NCBI GenBank assembly: GCA_025057975.1 | Contig: JANWUV010000009.1 | Span: 122,247 to 186,246 of the forward strand | Length of the DNA: 64,000 nt | Direction of reading: 5' to 3' | DNA from: Chloracidobacterium sp. | GTDB taxonomy: Bacteria; Acidobacteriota; Blastocatellia; Chloracidobacteriales; Chloracidobacteriaceae | Shown: positions 52,052 to 62,600 of the stretch, one piece after another | Layout of the letters: every line of letters begins with the position of its first letter | Position numbering within the stretch: the stretch's first letter is position 1 | Translations under genes and position numbers: made by a program | Notes under the pieces: model-generated | Databases searched by the model: none | What the model was told of the DNA's origin: nothing | The model's input: the letters and a program-made list of their open reading frames with translations, nothing else

Positions 52052-53761
52052 TCAATCACTAAGCTCAGATGTCGGCGCGCCGACCAACCCATTCCGTGTC
52101 AGCAGGTCGCGCGCCGCCTGTCGCGCCGCCTCCGTCACAACCGACCCGCCCAGAATCCGCGCCAACTCCTCCACCCGCTCCGCCGCGTCCAGCGACGTAA
52201 TCGCTGTCTGCGTTCGGCCGTTCACCACCGCTTTTTCCACCCGCAGGTGCGTTGTTGCAAACCGCGCCACCTGCGCCTGATGCGTCACACAGAGCACCTG
52301 CTGCCGCTCGGCCAGTCGCCGCAGCCGTACGCCGACCGCTTCCGCCACGCGCCCGCTGACGCCGACATCCACCTCGTCAAACACCATCGTACGCGGAATA
52401 TCCGTCGGCGCAAGGATAGATTTGACGCCTAGCATGACCCGCGCCAACTCGCCGCCCGAAGCAACCTTCGCCAGTGGACGCGGCGGCTCGCCCGGATTCG
52501 AGGTGAACAAAAACTCGACGTCTTCCAAACCCGACGCCGCCCACGTCCTCGAATCAGCAGGGTCGCGCTCGTCAAACGCCACCACCAGCCGTGCCGGCGC
52601 TAACGCCAACGCCTGCAACTCCTTCATCAATGCCGCCTCGAACGCCTGCGCCGTCGCACGGCGGGCGGCGCGCAATGCCAACGCCAACCGGCGGTACTGC
52701 GCCGCCGCTTCTTCTACAGCCGCCGTCAGCCGCTGGCGTTCCGCGTCGCTGTTTTCAACGGCGGACAGTTCCGCCCGAATTCGCTCCCACGTCGCAAGGA
52801 CGCCCTCCAGCGTTCCGCCGTACTTACGCTTGAGCCGATCCAAGTCATCCAAGCGGGCTTCCACTTCGCGCAATCGCTCTGGGGACACCACAACTGCGCT
52901 GGCGTAGTCCCGCAATGTCAAGGCGACTTCCTCGATGCTGTACCGTGTGGACTCAAGCGTCGCCGCCGCCTCGGCCAACGTCGGATCGGCGTCCGCCAAC
53001 TCTCCTACCCGCCGCAACGCCTGTACGATGAGCGTCAGCGCGGACGCTTCCCGCTCATACAGCAGGTCATAAGCCGCCGCCGCCGTCGCCGCCAAACGTT
53101 CCGCGTTCGCCAGCCGCCTTCGTTCCACGCGCAGTTCCTCATCCTCGCCGGCGCGCGGTGCAACGCGCTCCAACTCGTCCCGTTGGAAGGTCAGCAACTC
53201 CAACCGTTGCAACCGGTCGGCTTCCTCGTGCTGGAAGCGCTCCAGCGCCTGCTGCGCTGTCCGCCACGTGGTGAAGGCTTCCGCCGTGGCGTCTGCAAGC
53301 GGCAGATGTCGCCCGAACGCATCCAGCACCCTGGCGTGCGCCGACGGCTCAATGAGCGTTTGTTGGTCACCCTGCCCATGAATGTCCACTAGGTACGGCC
53401 GCAGTGCCCGCACTGTCGCCAGTGGACACAGTTGGTCGTTGATGAAAACCCGTCCCTTCCCGCTTGCCGACACTTCACGGCGAATCAGCAACTCATTTCC
53501 CACTTCCAGTTCCGCCTCGGCTAGGAGGCGCATTACCTCTGGGTGATCGGGACAGTCAAACAGCGCTTCAACGACCGCCCGCGTCTCGCCCGCCCGAATG
53601 ATATCGGCTGTCACCCGCCCTCCCACGGCCAGCGCCAGCGCGTCCACAATTAGTGACTTCCCGGCTCCGGTTTCACCCGTTACGATGGTCAACCCGGCGT
53701 CGAACGTCACGCGCTGCCGCTGCACGACCGCGATGTTCTCAATGTAGAGCTGTTTGAGCAT
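52052..53761 (-). CDS. recN: DNA repair protein RecN
   Basis: This 569-residue SMC-like ATPase handles double-strand-break ends. Walker A GETGAGKS is at 29-36. Long coiled-coil arms span about 150-370. The C-terminal ABC half has the signature VASGGELARVMLGVKSIL and Walker B TMVFDEVDVGVSG, with QVLCVTHQAQVARFA after it. Length and architecture match bacterial RecN. The ribosome-binding site before the ATG is poor. It is divergent from the DinB-like gene and heads a minus-strand series recN, bifunctional nuclease, parA, parB. Confidence 0.96.
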   Translation of the reverse strand: MLKQLYIENIAVVQRQRVTFDAGLTIVTGETGAGKSLIVDALALAVGGRVTADIIRAGETRAVVEALFDCPDHPEVMRLLAEAELEVGNELLIRREVSASGKGRVFINDQLCPLATVRALRPYLVDIHGQGDQQTLIEPSAHARVLDAFGRHLPLADATAEAFTTWRTAQQALERFQHEEADRLQRLELLTFQRDELERVAPRAGEDEELRVERRRLANAERLAATAAAAYDLLYEREASALTLIVQALRRVGELADADPTLAEAAATLESTRYSIEEVALTLRDYASAVVVSPERLREVEARLDDLDRLKRKYGGTLEGVLATWERIRAELSAVENSDAERQRLTAAVEEAAAQYRRLALALRAARRATAQAFEAALMKELQALALAPARLVVAFDERDPADSRTWAASGLEDVEFLFTSNPGEPPRPLAKVASGGELARVMLGVKSILAPTDIPRTMVFDEVDVGVSGRVAEAVGVRLRRLAERQQVLCVTHQAQVARFATTHLRVEKAVVNGRTQTAITSLDAAERVEELARILGGSVVTEAARQAARDLLTRNGLVGAPTSELSD

Positions 53762-53890
53762 GCGTATGCGCCGGAGACAACAACCCTGTGAAAACCGCGC
53801 CGACCCGCCAGCGCTCCGTTCGCAGCGACGCCAAGTGACCCGACGGAATCAGCGGCGGCGCGGACATTTCCCCGCAGCTTGGAGCAACCG

Positions 53891-54364
53891 ATGCCGATAC
53901 TACGGAGCCTAATACAAGAGTACAAGCGACTCCTCACTGCCGGCCGCGCCGTTCTGGACGAGCTCCCCGCTACGGCGCTCTACCAGCGTTTACCGCTCCC
54001 ACACCACGATATCAACAACCGGTCGTGCGGCGAGTGGCTGATCGCCATGGCCGGCGGTATGGAGTACGTCATCAACGGTCTGCTGTCCAACTACTGGGAC
54101 TATCCCGCTGAATGGACAATGCGCGAAACCCTTGCTACCCCACCCCGCCTCCAAGCCTACCTCGATGACGTTATCAGTCTCACGTCAAAATTGGAAGCCG
54201 TCCTCACCGACGCCGACCTGACGAAGGTCGTGTACCTGCCCAACCCACGGCAAACCACCATCGGCGCACTCCTCATCGAGCGCCTTGCGCTCGCCGCCGA
54301 ACACTACGGGCAAGCCGCCGCGCTGGCGCGCTTCTTTACCGCCCACCCGGATGATACGGCGTAG
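53891..54364 (+). CDS. DinB-like four-helix protein
   Basis: This 157-residue all-helical protein starts at the ATG at 53891 with GGAG six bases upstream; a TTG twelve bases earlier is the alternative. The pattern of four amphipathic helices, and the segment GALLIERLALAAEHYGQAAAL near the C-terminus, resemble DinB/YfiT-like metal-binding proteins. The usual first histidine ligand in helix 2 appears to be missing (GEWLIAMAGGMEY), so a catalytic metal site is doubtful. DinB-like proteins include thiol-dependent transferases and damage-inducible proteins of unknown role. It precedes the first TPR-CHAT gene by 75 bases on the same strand. Confidence 0.55.
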   Translation: MPILRSLIQEYKRLLTAGRAVLDELPATALYQRLPLPHHDINNRSCGEWLIAMAGGMEYVINGLLSNYWDYPAEWTMRETLATPPRLQAYLDDVISLTSKLEAVLTDADLTKVVYLPNPRQTTIGALLIERLALAAEHYGQAAALARFFTAHPDDTA

Positions 54365-54439
54365 CCTCGTTTGTCGCGTTTTATTCTGAAACACGACTCA
54401 TCCATTCCCAATCCTTCCTCCCGCGTTGGAGAAATCGCC

Positions 54440-57400
54440 ATGCGCGTTTGGTCCTCGTCAGTCGTCTTGTGCATGACGTGGTTACTGCTTACCGCCGCTG
54501 CGCGCGGACAGTCGGCCGAAGCGACAACGCCACTGCGCCCTGGCGTCGCCATCGAAGGCGACATCGGCGGACAGGAAACCCGCCGCTTTCGCCTTGCGCT
54601 CGCCGCCGGCGAGTTCGCCTGCGTCAACATCGGACAAGTCAGCGTCAAGCTCCGGATCGCCGTCCAGCGCGAGCGGGAACCCCTTTACGACCCTGTTTTC
54701 GGGTGGGAGGGCAAAACCCGCGCACGACCTGTGCCGCTGTTTACGGAAACGCCCGCCGAATACATCATCACCATCACACCGGCCAGCGTCGGCCAAGCCG
54801 GACGATTCTTCGTCAACCTTGAAGTCCTACGCTCAGCGACCGAGCTGGATCGCCGCCGGGCTGCCGCATTTGAAGCTTTTCAAGCGGCGCAGCGACTCCG
54901 GCGGAAGCAAACCAAGGAAAATCTTCAGGCGGCGCTTGAGCGGCTTCAGCAGGCGTTGGCCGACTATGAGGCGGCGAAAGACGCCGACGGCACAGCCGAA
55001 ACGCTCGTCAGTCTAGGACTCATCTACGACGGCCTCGGCGAAACCCAGCGCGCCATCGCGTGCTACGAACGCGCCCTTCCCACACGCCAAGCCTTAGGTG
55101 ACGCTTACGCGATGGCTCAGCTGTTCAACAATCTAGCACGCGCCTACGACAACGCCGGCGAAAAACGGCGCGCAGTGGACTATTACCGCCAAGCCATTCT
55201 GATGGCTGACGCCGCTGAAGACCTCGGAGCCAAAGCGACGTTTCTGACCAATCTGGGCTACACGCTTGACATCTTGGGCGAAAAACAGGAAGCCCTTGAC
55301 CTGCTAGAGCAGGCCGTCGGCCTTGCCCGCCAAGCCGGCGCCGCCGACTGCGAAGCTGACGCCCTCAATAATCAGGGTTTGGTTTATGAGTCGCTCGGTT
55401 TGCCAGCGCGCGCCCGCGAGCGCATCGAACGCGCCGTCAGCCTTTATCGCCAACTCGATGATCGCCGCTCGCTGGCCGTCGCGCTGACCAACTTGGCGCG
55501 CATCTACTATAGGCAGCGTGATTTTGAAAAAGCACGCCGCGCGCTTGAAGAAGCCTTGCCGTTGCGCCGTGAGGTCGGCGACCGGCGTGGCGAGGCCTAT
55601 ACGCTGACCGGCCTAGGGAACATCGCCGTTGCTCAAAACCAACTTGAGGATGGCCTCCGCCGCTTTGAGCAAGCCCTAACGCTCCGGCGGGAAACCGGCG
55701 ACCGGCGCGGCGAAGGCGTCACCTTGGCGTCGCTCGGGCAAACCCGCCGGCGGATGGGCGATCACCGGGCGGCTGAAACCGCCTTTGAGCAGGCGCTGGC
55801 GCTGTTCCAGGCTGTCGGCGACCGTAGCGGCGAAGCTACCATGCTCTACCGCCTTGCTGTCGCTCGGCGCGACGCGGACGATTTGGACGCCGCCCGCGCC
55901 CGCATTGAACAGGCCATCGCCGTCGTCGAATCCTTGCGCACCAAAGTCGCCGTCCAAGAGTTCCGCAGCGCCTACTTCGCCTCGGTCAAGGACTACTACG
56001 ACCTCTATATTGACATCCTCATGCAGCTTCACCGACGGCGGCCTGCCGACGGCCTAGACGTACAGGCGTTGCAGGTTGCCGAGCGCGCCCGCGCCCGCAG
56101 CCTGCTTGATCTGCTCGCCGAGGCCGGCGTTGCAGTGCGGCAGGGTGTTGATCCGGAGCTTCAGGCGCGTGAACGCGATCTTCTGACACGACTGGTCGCC
56201 CTCACCGACCGGCTAACCACTCTCCTTGTCCGCAACGCCCCGGAAGAGCAGCGCCGGGCGTTGCGTGAAGAAAGCGCCGCCGTAGCGGAGGCGCTGGAGC
56301 GCGTCCGGCGGGACATTCGGACGCGCCACCCACGGTACGCAGCGTTGACTCAACCAACGCCTCCTACTCTCGCCGAACTCCAACAGCGACTTCTCGATCC
56401 CGACACCGCGCTGCTGGTGTACGCCGTCGGCGAAACTCGAAGCTACGCCTGGGTGGTGACGCAGACCCGACTGACAAGCTTTGCGTTGCTCTCCCGCGAG
56501 GCCGTCAACGGGGCGGCGCGGCTATTTTGGCAGGTCTGCCAAAACCCAACCCTGGACCCGACCGCCGACGGCGAAGCCTTGGCGCGGCTTGTCCTTGCCC
56601 CGCTCGCCGCCGCCCTTGACCGTAGGCGCGTGGTCATCGTCCCAGATGAAATGTTGCACTACGTCCCCTTCGCCGCGCTGCCCGATCCTAACCGACCTGG
56701 CCACCGTCTGCTCGAACGGCATGAAATCCTTTACACGCCTTCGGCGACCGCCCTCCTCCTGCAACGTCACCACACCGTGGAGCGTCCCGCTCCGAAAGGC
56801 GAACTGGCCGTCATCGCCGACCCGGTGTTTGATGTTGACGACCCGCGTCTCGGCACCCGTTCCCCCACGCCGGCTGAGGAAGCGCCGACCCGTGAGATCG
56901 GGCTGAAAGTTTCCAGCGCTCGCCTTGAACAAGCGGCCCAGCACGTCGGCATACTCCCTGACAACGTTCCCAGCGCAACGATTCCACGCCTGCCCGCCAC
57001 CCGCCTTGAAGCCAACGCCATCATGGCGCAACTGCCTAAAATCAAGCGCCTGTGCGTCATGGACTTCGACGCCAACCGCGACACGCTGCTGACCGGCGAC
57101 GCCGCCCGGTATCGCATCCTGCACATTGCCTCCCATGGTTTGGCGGACAATGAACGCCCGGAGTTGTCAAGCATCCTCCTGTCGCGGTTTGACGCAGTGG
57201 GACGCTCACGTGAGGGCGCCGTCGGGCTGGCGGATATCTTTAACCTACCGATGGCGGCGGAACTGGTTGTGCTCAGCGCCTGCCGGACGGGTCTGGGCGC
57301 GTACATGCGCGGCGAAGGTCTAGTCGGTTTGACGCGCGGCTTTATGTACGCCGGCGCGTCACAGGTCATCGTCAGCGTGTGGAGCATCAGCGACCGCGCG

Positions 57401-57559
57401 ACGGCACAGTTGATGGGTGACTTTTACCGCGCTCTGCTCAAAGACAAGCGCCCCACAGCCGAGGCGCTCCGCGCCGCACAGCTGGCCATGCTGCGCAAAC
57501 GCAGGTATCGCCACCCGTTTTTCTGGGCCGCCTTTCAGCTTCATGGCGACTGGCGGTGA
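54440..57559 (+). CDS. Exported TPR-CHAT (caspase-like) protein, copy 1
   Basis: This 1039-residue protein starts at the ATG at 54440, with GGAG about ten bases upstream. A signal peptide is predicted (SSVVLCMTWLLLTAAARGQS, cleavage near residue 25). Residues about 30-130 form a beta-rich pre-peptidase-like domain (VAIEGDIGGQETRRFRLAL). About ten TPRs follow (about 140-560; ALGDAYAMAQLFNNLARAYDNAG-type, 40-residue period), then a coiled-coil linker. The C-terminal CHAT domain, a caspase-like cysteine peptidase fold, has catalytic His899 (HIASHGLAD) and Cys948 (LSACRTGLG). Many CHAT proteins act inside the cell in proteolytic cascades; here the signal peptide points to the periplasm or surface. 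The next gene starts 42 bases downstream, so an operon is likely. Confidence 0.9.
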   Translation: MRVWSSSVVLCMTWLLLTAAARGQSAEATTPLRPGVAIEGDIGGQETRRFRLALAAGEFACVNIGQVSVKLRIAVQREREPLYDPVFGWEGKTRARPVPLFTETPAEYIITITPASVGQAGRFFVNLEVLRSATELDRRRAAAFEAFQAAQRLRRKQTKENLQAALERLQQALADYEAAKDADGTAETLVSLGLIYDGLGETQRAIACYERALPTRQALGDAYAMAQLFNNLARAYDNAGEKRRAVDYYRQAILMADAAEDLGAKATFLTNLGYTLDILGEKQEALDLLEQAVGLARQAGAADCEADALNNQGLVYESLGLPARARERIERAVSLYRQLDDRRSLAVALTNLARIYYRQRDFEKARRALEEALPLRREVGDRRGEAYTLTGLGNIAVAQNQLEDGLRRFEQALTLRRETGDRRGEGVTLASLGQTRRRMGDHRAAETAFEQALALFQAVGDRSGEATMLYRLAVARRDADDLDAARARIEQAIAVVESLRTKVAVQEFRSAYFASVKDYYDLYIDILMQLHRRRPADGLDVQALQVAERARARSLLDLLAEAGVAVRQGVDPELQARERDLLTRLVALTDRLTTLLVRNAPEEQRRALREESAAVAEALERVRRDIRTRHPRYAALTQPTPPTLAELQQRLLDPDTALLVYAVGETRSYAWVVTQTRLTSFALLSREAVNGAARLFWQVCQNPTLDPTADGEALARLVLAPLAAALDRRRVVIVPDEMLHYVPFAALPDPNRPGHRLLERHEILYTPSATALLLQRHHTVERPAPKGELAVIADPVFDVDDPRLGTRSPTPAEEAPTREIGLKVSSARLEQAAQHVGILPDNVPSATIPRLPATRLEANAIMAQLPKIKRLCVMDFDANRDTLLTGDAARYRILHIASHGLADNERPELSSILLSRFDAVGRSREGAVGLADIFNLPMAAELVVLSACRTGLGAYMRGEGLVGLTRGFMYAGASQVIVSVWSISDRATAQLMGDFYRALLKDKRPTAEALRAAQLAMLRKRRYRHPFFWAAFQLHGDWR

Positions 57560-57601
57560 CAATCCCAGGCTGGACAACCCACGCCAAAGGAGGAAACGCC
57601 G

Positions 57602-59593
57602 ATGTCAGCCTCGACACCGACGCTCTGGGTTCTCAACGGCGACCATCCCCCTTATCCCGTCGCCGTAACGACCTTTCCGTTCACTCTCGGACGGCACGGA
57701 AGCAACCACTTGCCGCTGCGGTGCGCGGCCGTTTCGCGTCATCACGCGGAAATCATCAAAACGGACGACGGCGGCCTGCTGCTGCGTGATCTCAACAGCA
57801 GCAGCGGCACGTTTGTCAACGGCGAGCCGGTTACGGAGAAGCGCCTTGCCGACGGCGACGACATCACGCTGGGGAAAACCGGCGGCGTCCGCTTGCTGTA
57901 CTTGGCCGAGGCGGCGACGGAAGCGTTTTTGTTCGAGTACAGCAGTGACGGCCGGGCGCAACGCAGGACGCTGAACGCGGAAAAGTTCACCATCGGGCGC
58001 AGTCCGGATTGTCAACTGGCGCTCAAAAGCGCCGGCGTTTCGCGCTACCACGCCGAAATTGTCCGCCAACCCGACGGAACCTACTACTTACGTGACCTCA
58101 ACAGCGTCGGCGGCACCTATGTCAACGGGCAGTCCATCCGCGAAGTCGTGCTGAAGACCGGCGACGCCATCGCCATCTCCAAGCCGGCCGTGGCGCGGTT
58201 TCGCTTCGTCGGCGTCCACCAACCGTCGCTGCTTTTCGACGACGACGCAACCGAGGAAGAGGTGGTTCTCGAAACAACGCTGACGATCAGCGAGCGCCAG
58301 GCGCGCTTCCTCAACCCTGACCTCGTACGTCAGGCCGCCAACGTCAACGCTGATACGCTGCGCCGGCTCAGTACGCTCTATGCCCTCAGCCACCAGCTCA
58401 TGACGCAAACCAGCGTGACAGGGCTGGCTGAAACCTGGCTCACGGCGCTGTTTGCCGCGCTGCCGCTGGACTACGGCGTGGTGCTGGTCGGCAATCCGCA
58501 GACCGGTCAACTGGAAGTCGTCGGCTCGCGCGGGCAGGGACGCCCCAACCAGAGCGTCATCGCGCGGGTGCAAAAAGACCGTGTCGGCTGCCTCAGCGGT
58601 GACGTGCGAACGGACGAACGGTTTGCGTCCACTCAGAGCATGACGCTGGGCACACGCGCCGCGCTTGCTGCGCCGATCAACTCCGGGAAACGGTTCTGGG
58701 GCGTGTGTTACCTGTCGAACGAACAACGCCCAGAGGTCTTCACTGGCGAGGACTTGGAGTTTGTCATGGCGACGGCTCGCACCGCTGGGCTCATGCTCGA
58801 TAACCTCAATTTGGTGTGCGAGCTACGCGCCACCCAGGAACTGCTTGTACACGCCGACCGGCTGGCGACGATGGGCAAAATGTGCGCCTCAATCTCCCAC
58901 GAACTGCGCAACCGGCTGGCGCTCATCAGCGGCGTTGACCTCATCCGCCTAAAGTATCCGCATGACCCGGACGTGGCGCAGTTGACCGAGTTGGCGCTGC
59001 ATGGTCAGCGGCGTGCGCTGGAACTGGTTGAAGAAATCCGACTTTTCGCGCGCAACTCACCAGCGCAGTACGCCTTTGAGCTTCAGGCGCTGCGCCCCTT
59101 GCTGGAACGGCTGCTGTCGCTGATGTGCGTGGACCCAGAAATCAAACGACGGACGCTCACATTCCAGGCTTTGGCCGAACCGTATGCCATCGTCAACGAA
59201 GCCAAAATCGAGCAGGTGCTCATTAACTTGGTTCGCAACGCGGTGGACGCCACGTCGCCGGGCGCTGGGACAATCAACGTCGCGCTGGGCGTGGAGCAGG
59301 GTATGGCGACCATTCACGTCACGGACAACGGCCACGGCATTCCGGCTGAGATTCTGCCGCGCATCTGGGAGCCGTTCTTCACGACGAAAGGCGAACACGG
59401 CACGGGGCTAGGGCTAGAAATCTGCCGCCGCATCGTGGAGGCGCACCACGGACGACTGATGTGTACGAGTCAGGTTGGCGTCGGCACGCGCTTCACCATT
59501 TTGCTGCCAGCCGTGTCGCCGCCGGCGCACCCAATGCCTATGCAGCAGACTGCACTACGACCGACCGGCGTGCTTCAGACGATTAGCGCGTAA
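57602..59593 (+). CDS. Soluble sensor histidine kinase with two FHA domains and a GAF domain
   Basis: This 663-residue protein, with AAAGGAGG before the ATG, has no membrane segment. FHA1 is at about 20-100 (LGRHGSNH, SRHHAE, NSSSGTFVNG) and FHA2 at about 118-200 (IGRSPDCQ, SRYHAE, NSVGGTYVNG). Both keep the arginine, serine and asparagine that bind phosphothreonine. A GAF domain (about 255-410) is followed by a HisKA segment with phospho-acceptor His433 (ISHELRNRLALISG). The ATPase domain has the N box Asn546 (INLVRNAVDATSP), DNGHGIPAEILPRIWEPFFTTKG and GTGLGLEIC. It would integrate Ser/Thr phosphorylation signals with a two-component output. No response regulator is adjacent. It lies between the two TPR-CHAT genes on the same strand. 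Confidence 0.93.
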   Translation: MSASTPTLWVLNGDHPPYPVAVTTFPFTLGRHGSNHLPLRCAAVSRHHAEIIKTDDGGLLLRDLNSSSGTFVNGEPVTEKRLADGDDITLGKTGGVRLLYLAEAATEAFLFEYSSDGRAQRRTLNAEKFTIGRSPDCQLALKSAGVSRYHAEIVRQPDGTYYLRDLNSVGGTYVNGQSIREVVLKTGDAIAISKPAVARFRFVGVHQPSLLFDDDATEEEVVLETTLTISERQARFLNPDLVRQAANVNADTLRRLSTLYALSHQLMTQTSVTGLAETWLTALFAALPLDYGVVLVGNPQTGQLEVVGSRGQGRPNQSVIARVQKDRVGCLSGDVRTDERFASTQSMTLGTRAALAAPINSGKRFWGVCYLSNEQRPEVFTGEDLEFVMATARTAGLMLDNLNLVCELRATQELLVHADRLATMGKMCASISHELRNRLALISGVDLIRLKYPHDPDVAQLTELALHGQRRALELVEEIRLFARNSPAQYAFELQALRPLLERLLSLMCVDPEIKRRTLTFQALAEPYAIVNEAKIEQVLINLVRNAVDATSPGAGTINVALGVEQGMATIHVTDNGHGIPAEILPRIWEPFFTTKGEHGTGLGLEICRRIVEAHHGRLMCTSQVGVGTRFTILLPAVSPPAHPMPMQQTALRPTGVLQTISA

Positions 59594-59657
59594 GCGACGC
59601 CGCCGCGCCGTCCGGCCGTCGCTCCGCAAGCTCACCGAATTCAAGGAGCGTGTAGCG

Positions 59658-62600
59658 ATGCGACGACTCAGTACGCTTCGCTTACTGTTGGGACTGGTAT
59701 TGGTTACGCCCTTGTTTGGGCAAACACTCGACAAGCCCGCGCCCCTGACGGCGGAAACCAGCGTCGAGCGCGAGCTGCCGAGCGAGGGCGTCCACACCTA
59801 CGAAGTCAAGCTCAACCGGAATGACTTCCTACACGTCACAGTCGAGCAACATGGGGCGGATGTTGTCGTCAAAATTCTTGACCCGACAGGCAAGTTGGTT
59901 TTTGAGCAAGACAGCCCCAACGGTCGCTATGGACCGGAGGACGCGGCATTTGTCGCCCCGTCCGACGGCGTCTATCAAGTCGTCATTGCCGCGCTTTCAT
60001 ACCAAGGAAAAGTTGGGCGCTACACGCTGCGCGTGACGGCGCTGCGACCGGCGGGCGCCGCCGAGCAAGCGCTTGCTGCAAAACAGGCGCAGGCGCAGGA
60101 GGCGCGCGCGCAAACCGTGAGGGCCGAGCGTCTGCGCCAGTCGGGACAGTATGATGAGGCCCTCAAGCTGGCGCTGGAAGCCCTCAAGACCCGGGAAGAC
60201 ATCTATGGCCCGGAAAACCCCTTCGTAGCTGACACCCTGACGACGGTTGCTGCCATTTATTACGACAAAGGAGATTACGCGCAATCCGAAGCATGGTACC
60301 GTCGTGCGCTCGCCATGCGCGAGAAAACGCTTGGGCCAAACCACCACCACGTCGCCCTCACGCTCAACAATCTTGGTCTGACTCTCCAGCGCAAAGGCGA
60401 CTACGCCGAAGCTGAACAGCTGTACCAACGGTCAATTCAAGTTGACGAAGCCGCGCTTGGGCCAAATCACGAAGACACGCTGCCGACCATCAACAATCTG
60501 GCGAGCCTGTATCAGGAGCGTGGGCGGTACGCGCAGGCCGCCGCCCTTTATCAGCGCGCAGTGGCGGGCTGGGAGGCCGCGCGCGGTCCTGACTCGCTGG
60601 AGTTGGCTTACAGCCTGAACAATTTGGGTGCGCTTCAACGGCTGCAAAGCGACTACACGGCCGCCGAGCCGATGTTTCAGCGCGCACTGGGCATTTTTGA
60701 GAAGGGGCTTGGCCCGGAGCATCCCAACGTCGCCATTCTCCTCAACAATCTGGCGGAGGTTCTGCGTCTGCGCGGCGACTATGACCGCGCCGAGCCGCTC
60801 TACCGGCGCGGGCTGGCGATTCTTGAAAAGGCGCTGGGGCCGACTTCGCCCAATGTGGCGTCGCTGCTGACCAACCTTGGGCTGGTCGCTATCGCTCGCC
60901 GCGACTACTCGTCTGCGGAAGCGACCTTCATGCGCGCCCTCGCCGTCTACGAAAAATCGCTTGGCGGCCGGCATCCGCTCTACGCCGCTTGTCTCAATAA
61001 TCTGGCTGATACATTCCGGCTGCGTGGCGACTTTGAGCGAGCGGAACGGCTTTACCGGCAGGCGAGCGTCGTCTCCGAGCAGGCCCTTGGCCCGACGCAT
61101 CCCTCAGTGGCGCGAAGTCTGGGCAGCCTGGGCTGGGTGCGCCGCGAGCGAAAGGATTACGCTGCCGCCGATCAGCTTTTCCACCAGGCGCTGGATATTC
61201 AGACCAAAGCCTTCGGCCCGGAACACCCCGAAGTGATTCAGACCCTCAACAACCTTGCTATCTTGAGCCAACAGCGCGGCGAGCCGAAGGCTGCCCTTGC
61301 CTTTCAAATCCAAGCCAACGCGGCCCGCGAGCGCGAGCTAAGCCGCAACCTTGTCGCCGGTTCGGAGCGTCAGAAGTTTCTCTACCTGGCGCTCGCGCAA
61401 GAAGAAACTGACCGCACCCTTGACCTCCACCTCCGGTACCTGCCCACAGAAGCCGCCGCTGCGCAGGCTGCGCTCACCGTGATTCTTCAGCGCAAAGGCC
61501 GCGCGCTCGATGCTATGACCGATGCCGTCGCCGTCCTACGCAAGCGTGGGACGCCCGAAGACGCCAAGCTTCTGGACGACCTCACGGCGCTCAAAGGGCA
61601 AATTTCCGTTCTGACTCAGCGTGGCCCAGGTCAAGCCGGTCCCGACGCCCATCGCGCCGAACTCAAGGCCCTCGGCGAGCGGGCGGACGCCCTTGAAGCG
61701 GAAATCAGCCGCCGCAGCGCGCAGTACCGCGCCCGGTTCGCCCCGGTGACGCTTGCAGCTGTCACGCAGGCCGTTCCCGCTGACGCGGTCCTTGTCGAGT
61801 ATGTGGTCTATCGTCCAACCGATGTCGAGCGCGGCACGCTCCGCCCGGCGCGCTATGCGGCTTATGCGCTCAAGCAGGACGGCACGCTCAGGTGGGCGGA
61901 TTTAGGCGACGCGGCGACCATTGACCAAGCTGTCGCCGACCTTCGCGCCGCCCTCGCCAAGCCTGTCACGCCCATCAAGACCGTCAAACGCGCCGCTCGT
62001 CGGCTGGCGGCGCTGACCGTCGAGCCGCTGCGCCCCTTTTTGTCGCCTGCTCGTCGCCTGCTGCTGTCGCCCGACGGCATGCTGAACCTCGTCCCCTTTG
62101 AAGCTCTCAGCGACGCGCGCGGCAAGTACCTCGTCGAGCAGTTTGACATCACCTACCTGACCAGCGGGCGCGACCTGCTGACCATCCGCGAAGCGAGCAC
62201 GCCCAGCGACCTCCCGCCGGTCGTCTTCGCCGCCCCGGACTACGGCCACGGCGATGCAGTGCGTCTGGCTGGGATGACCTTGCCGCCGCTGGTTGCGCTG
62301 ACCGGCACGGAAGCCGAGGCTCAAGTCATCCAGAATCTCTTTCCAGACGCCGCCGTACAGATGCACGCCGCCGCCACTGGCGACGCTCTCCGCGAGCTTC
62401 GCCGTCCGCGATTTCTGCACCTTGCCACCCACGGCGCGTTTCTGGAAGACGCCCGCTCCGAGACAACCGCCGCGCCGAGCGACCCAACCCGTGCAATCGG
62501 GCTGGGTCACCCGCAGGCGATGGATCTTGAGAAGACGCGAAGCGAAAACCCGCTGCTGCGCTCGTATCTCTTTTTCGCCGGGGCGAATCAGTCCGCCTCC

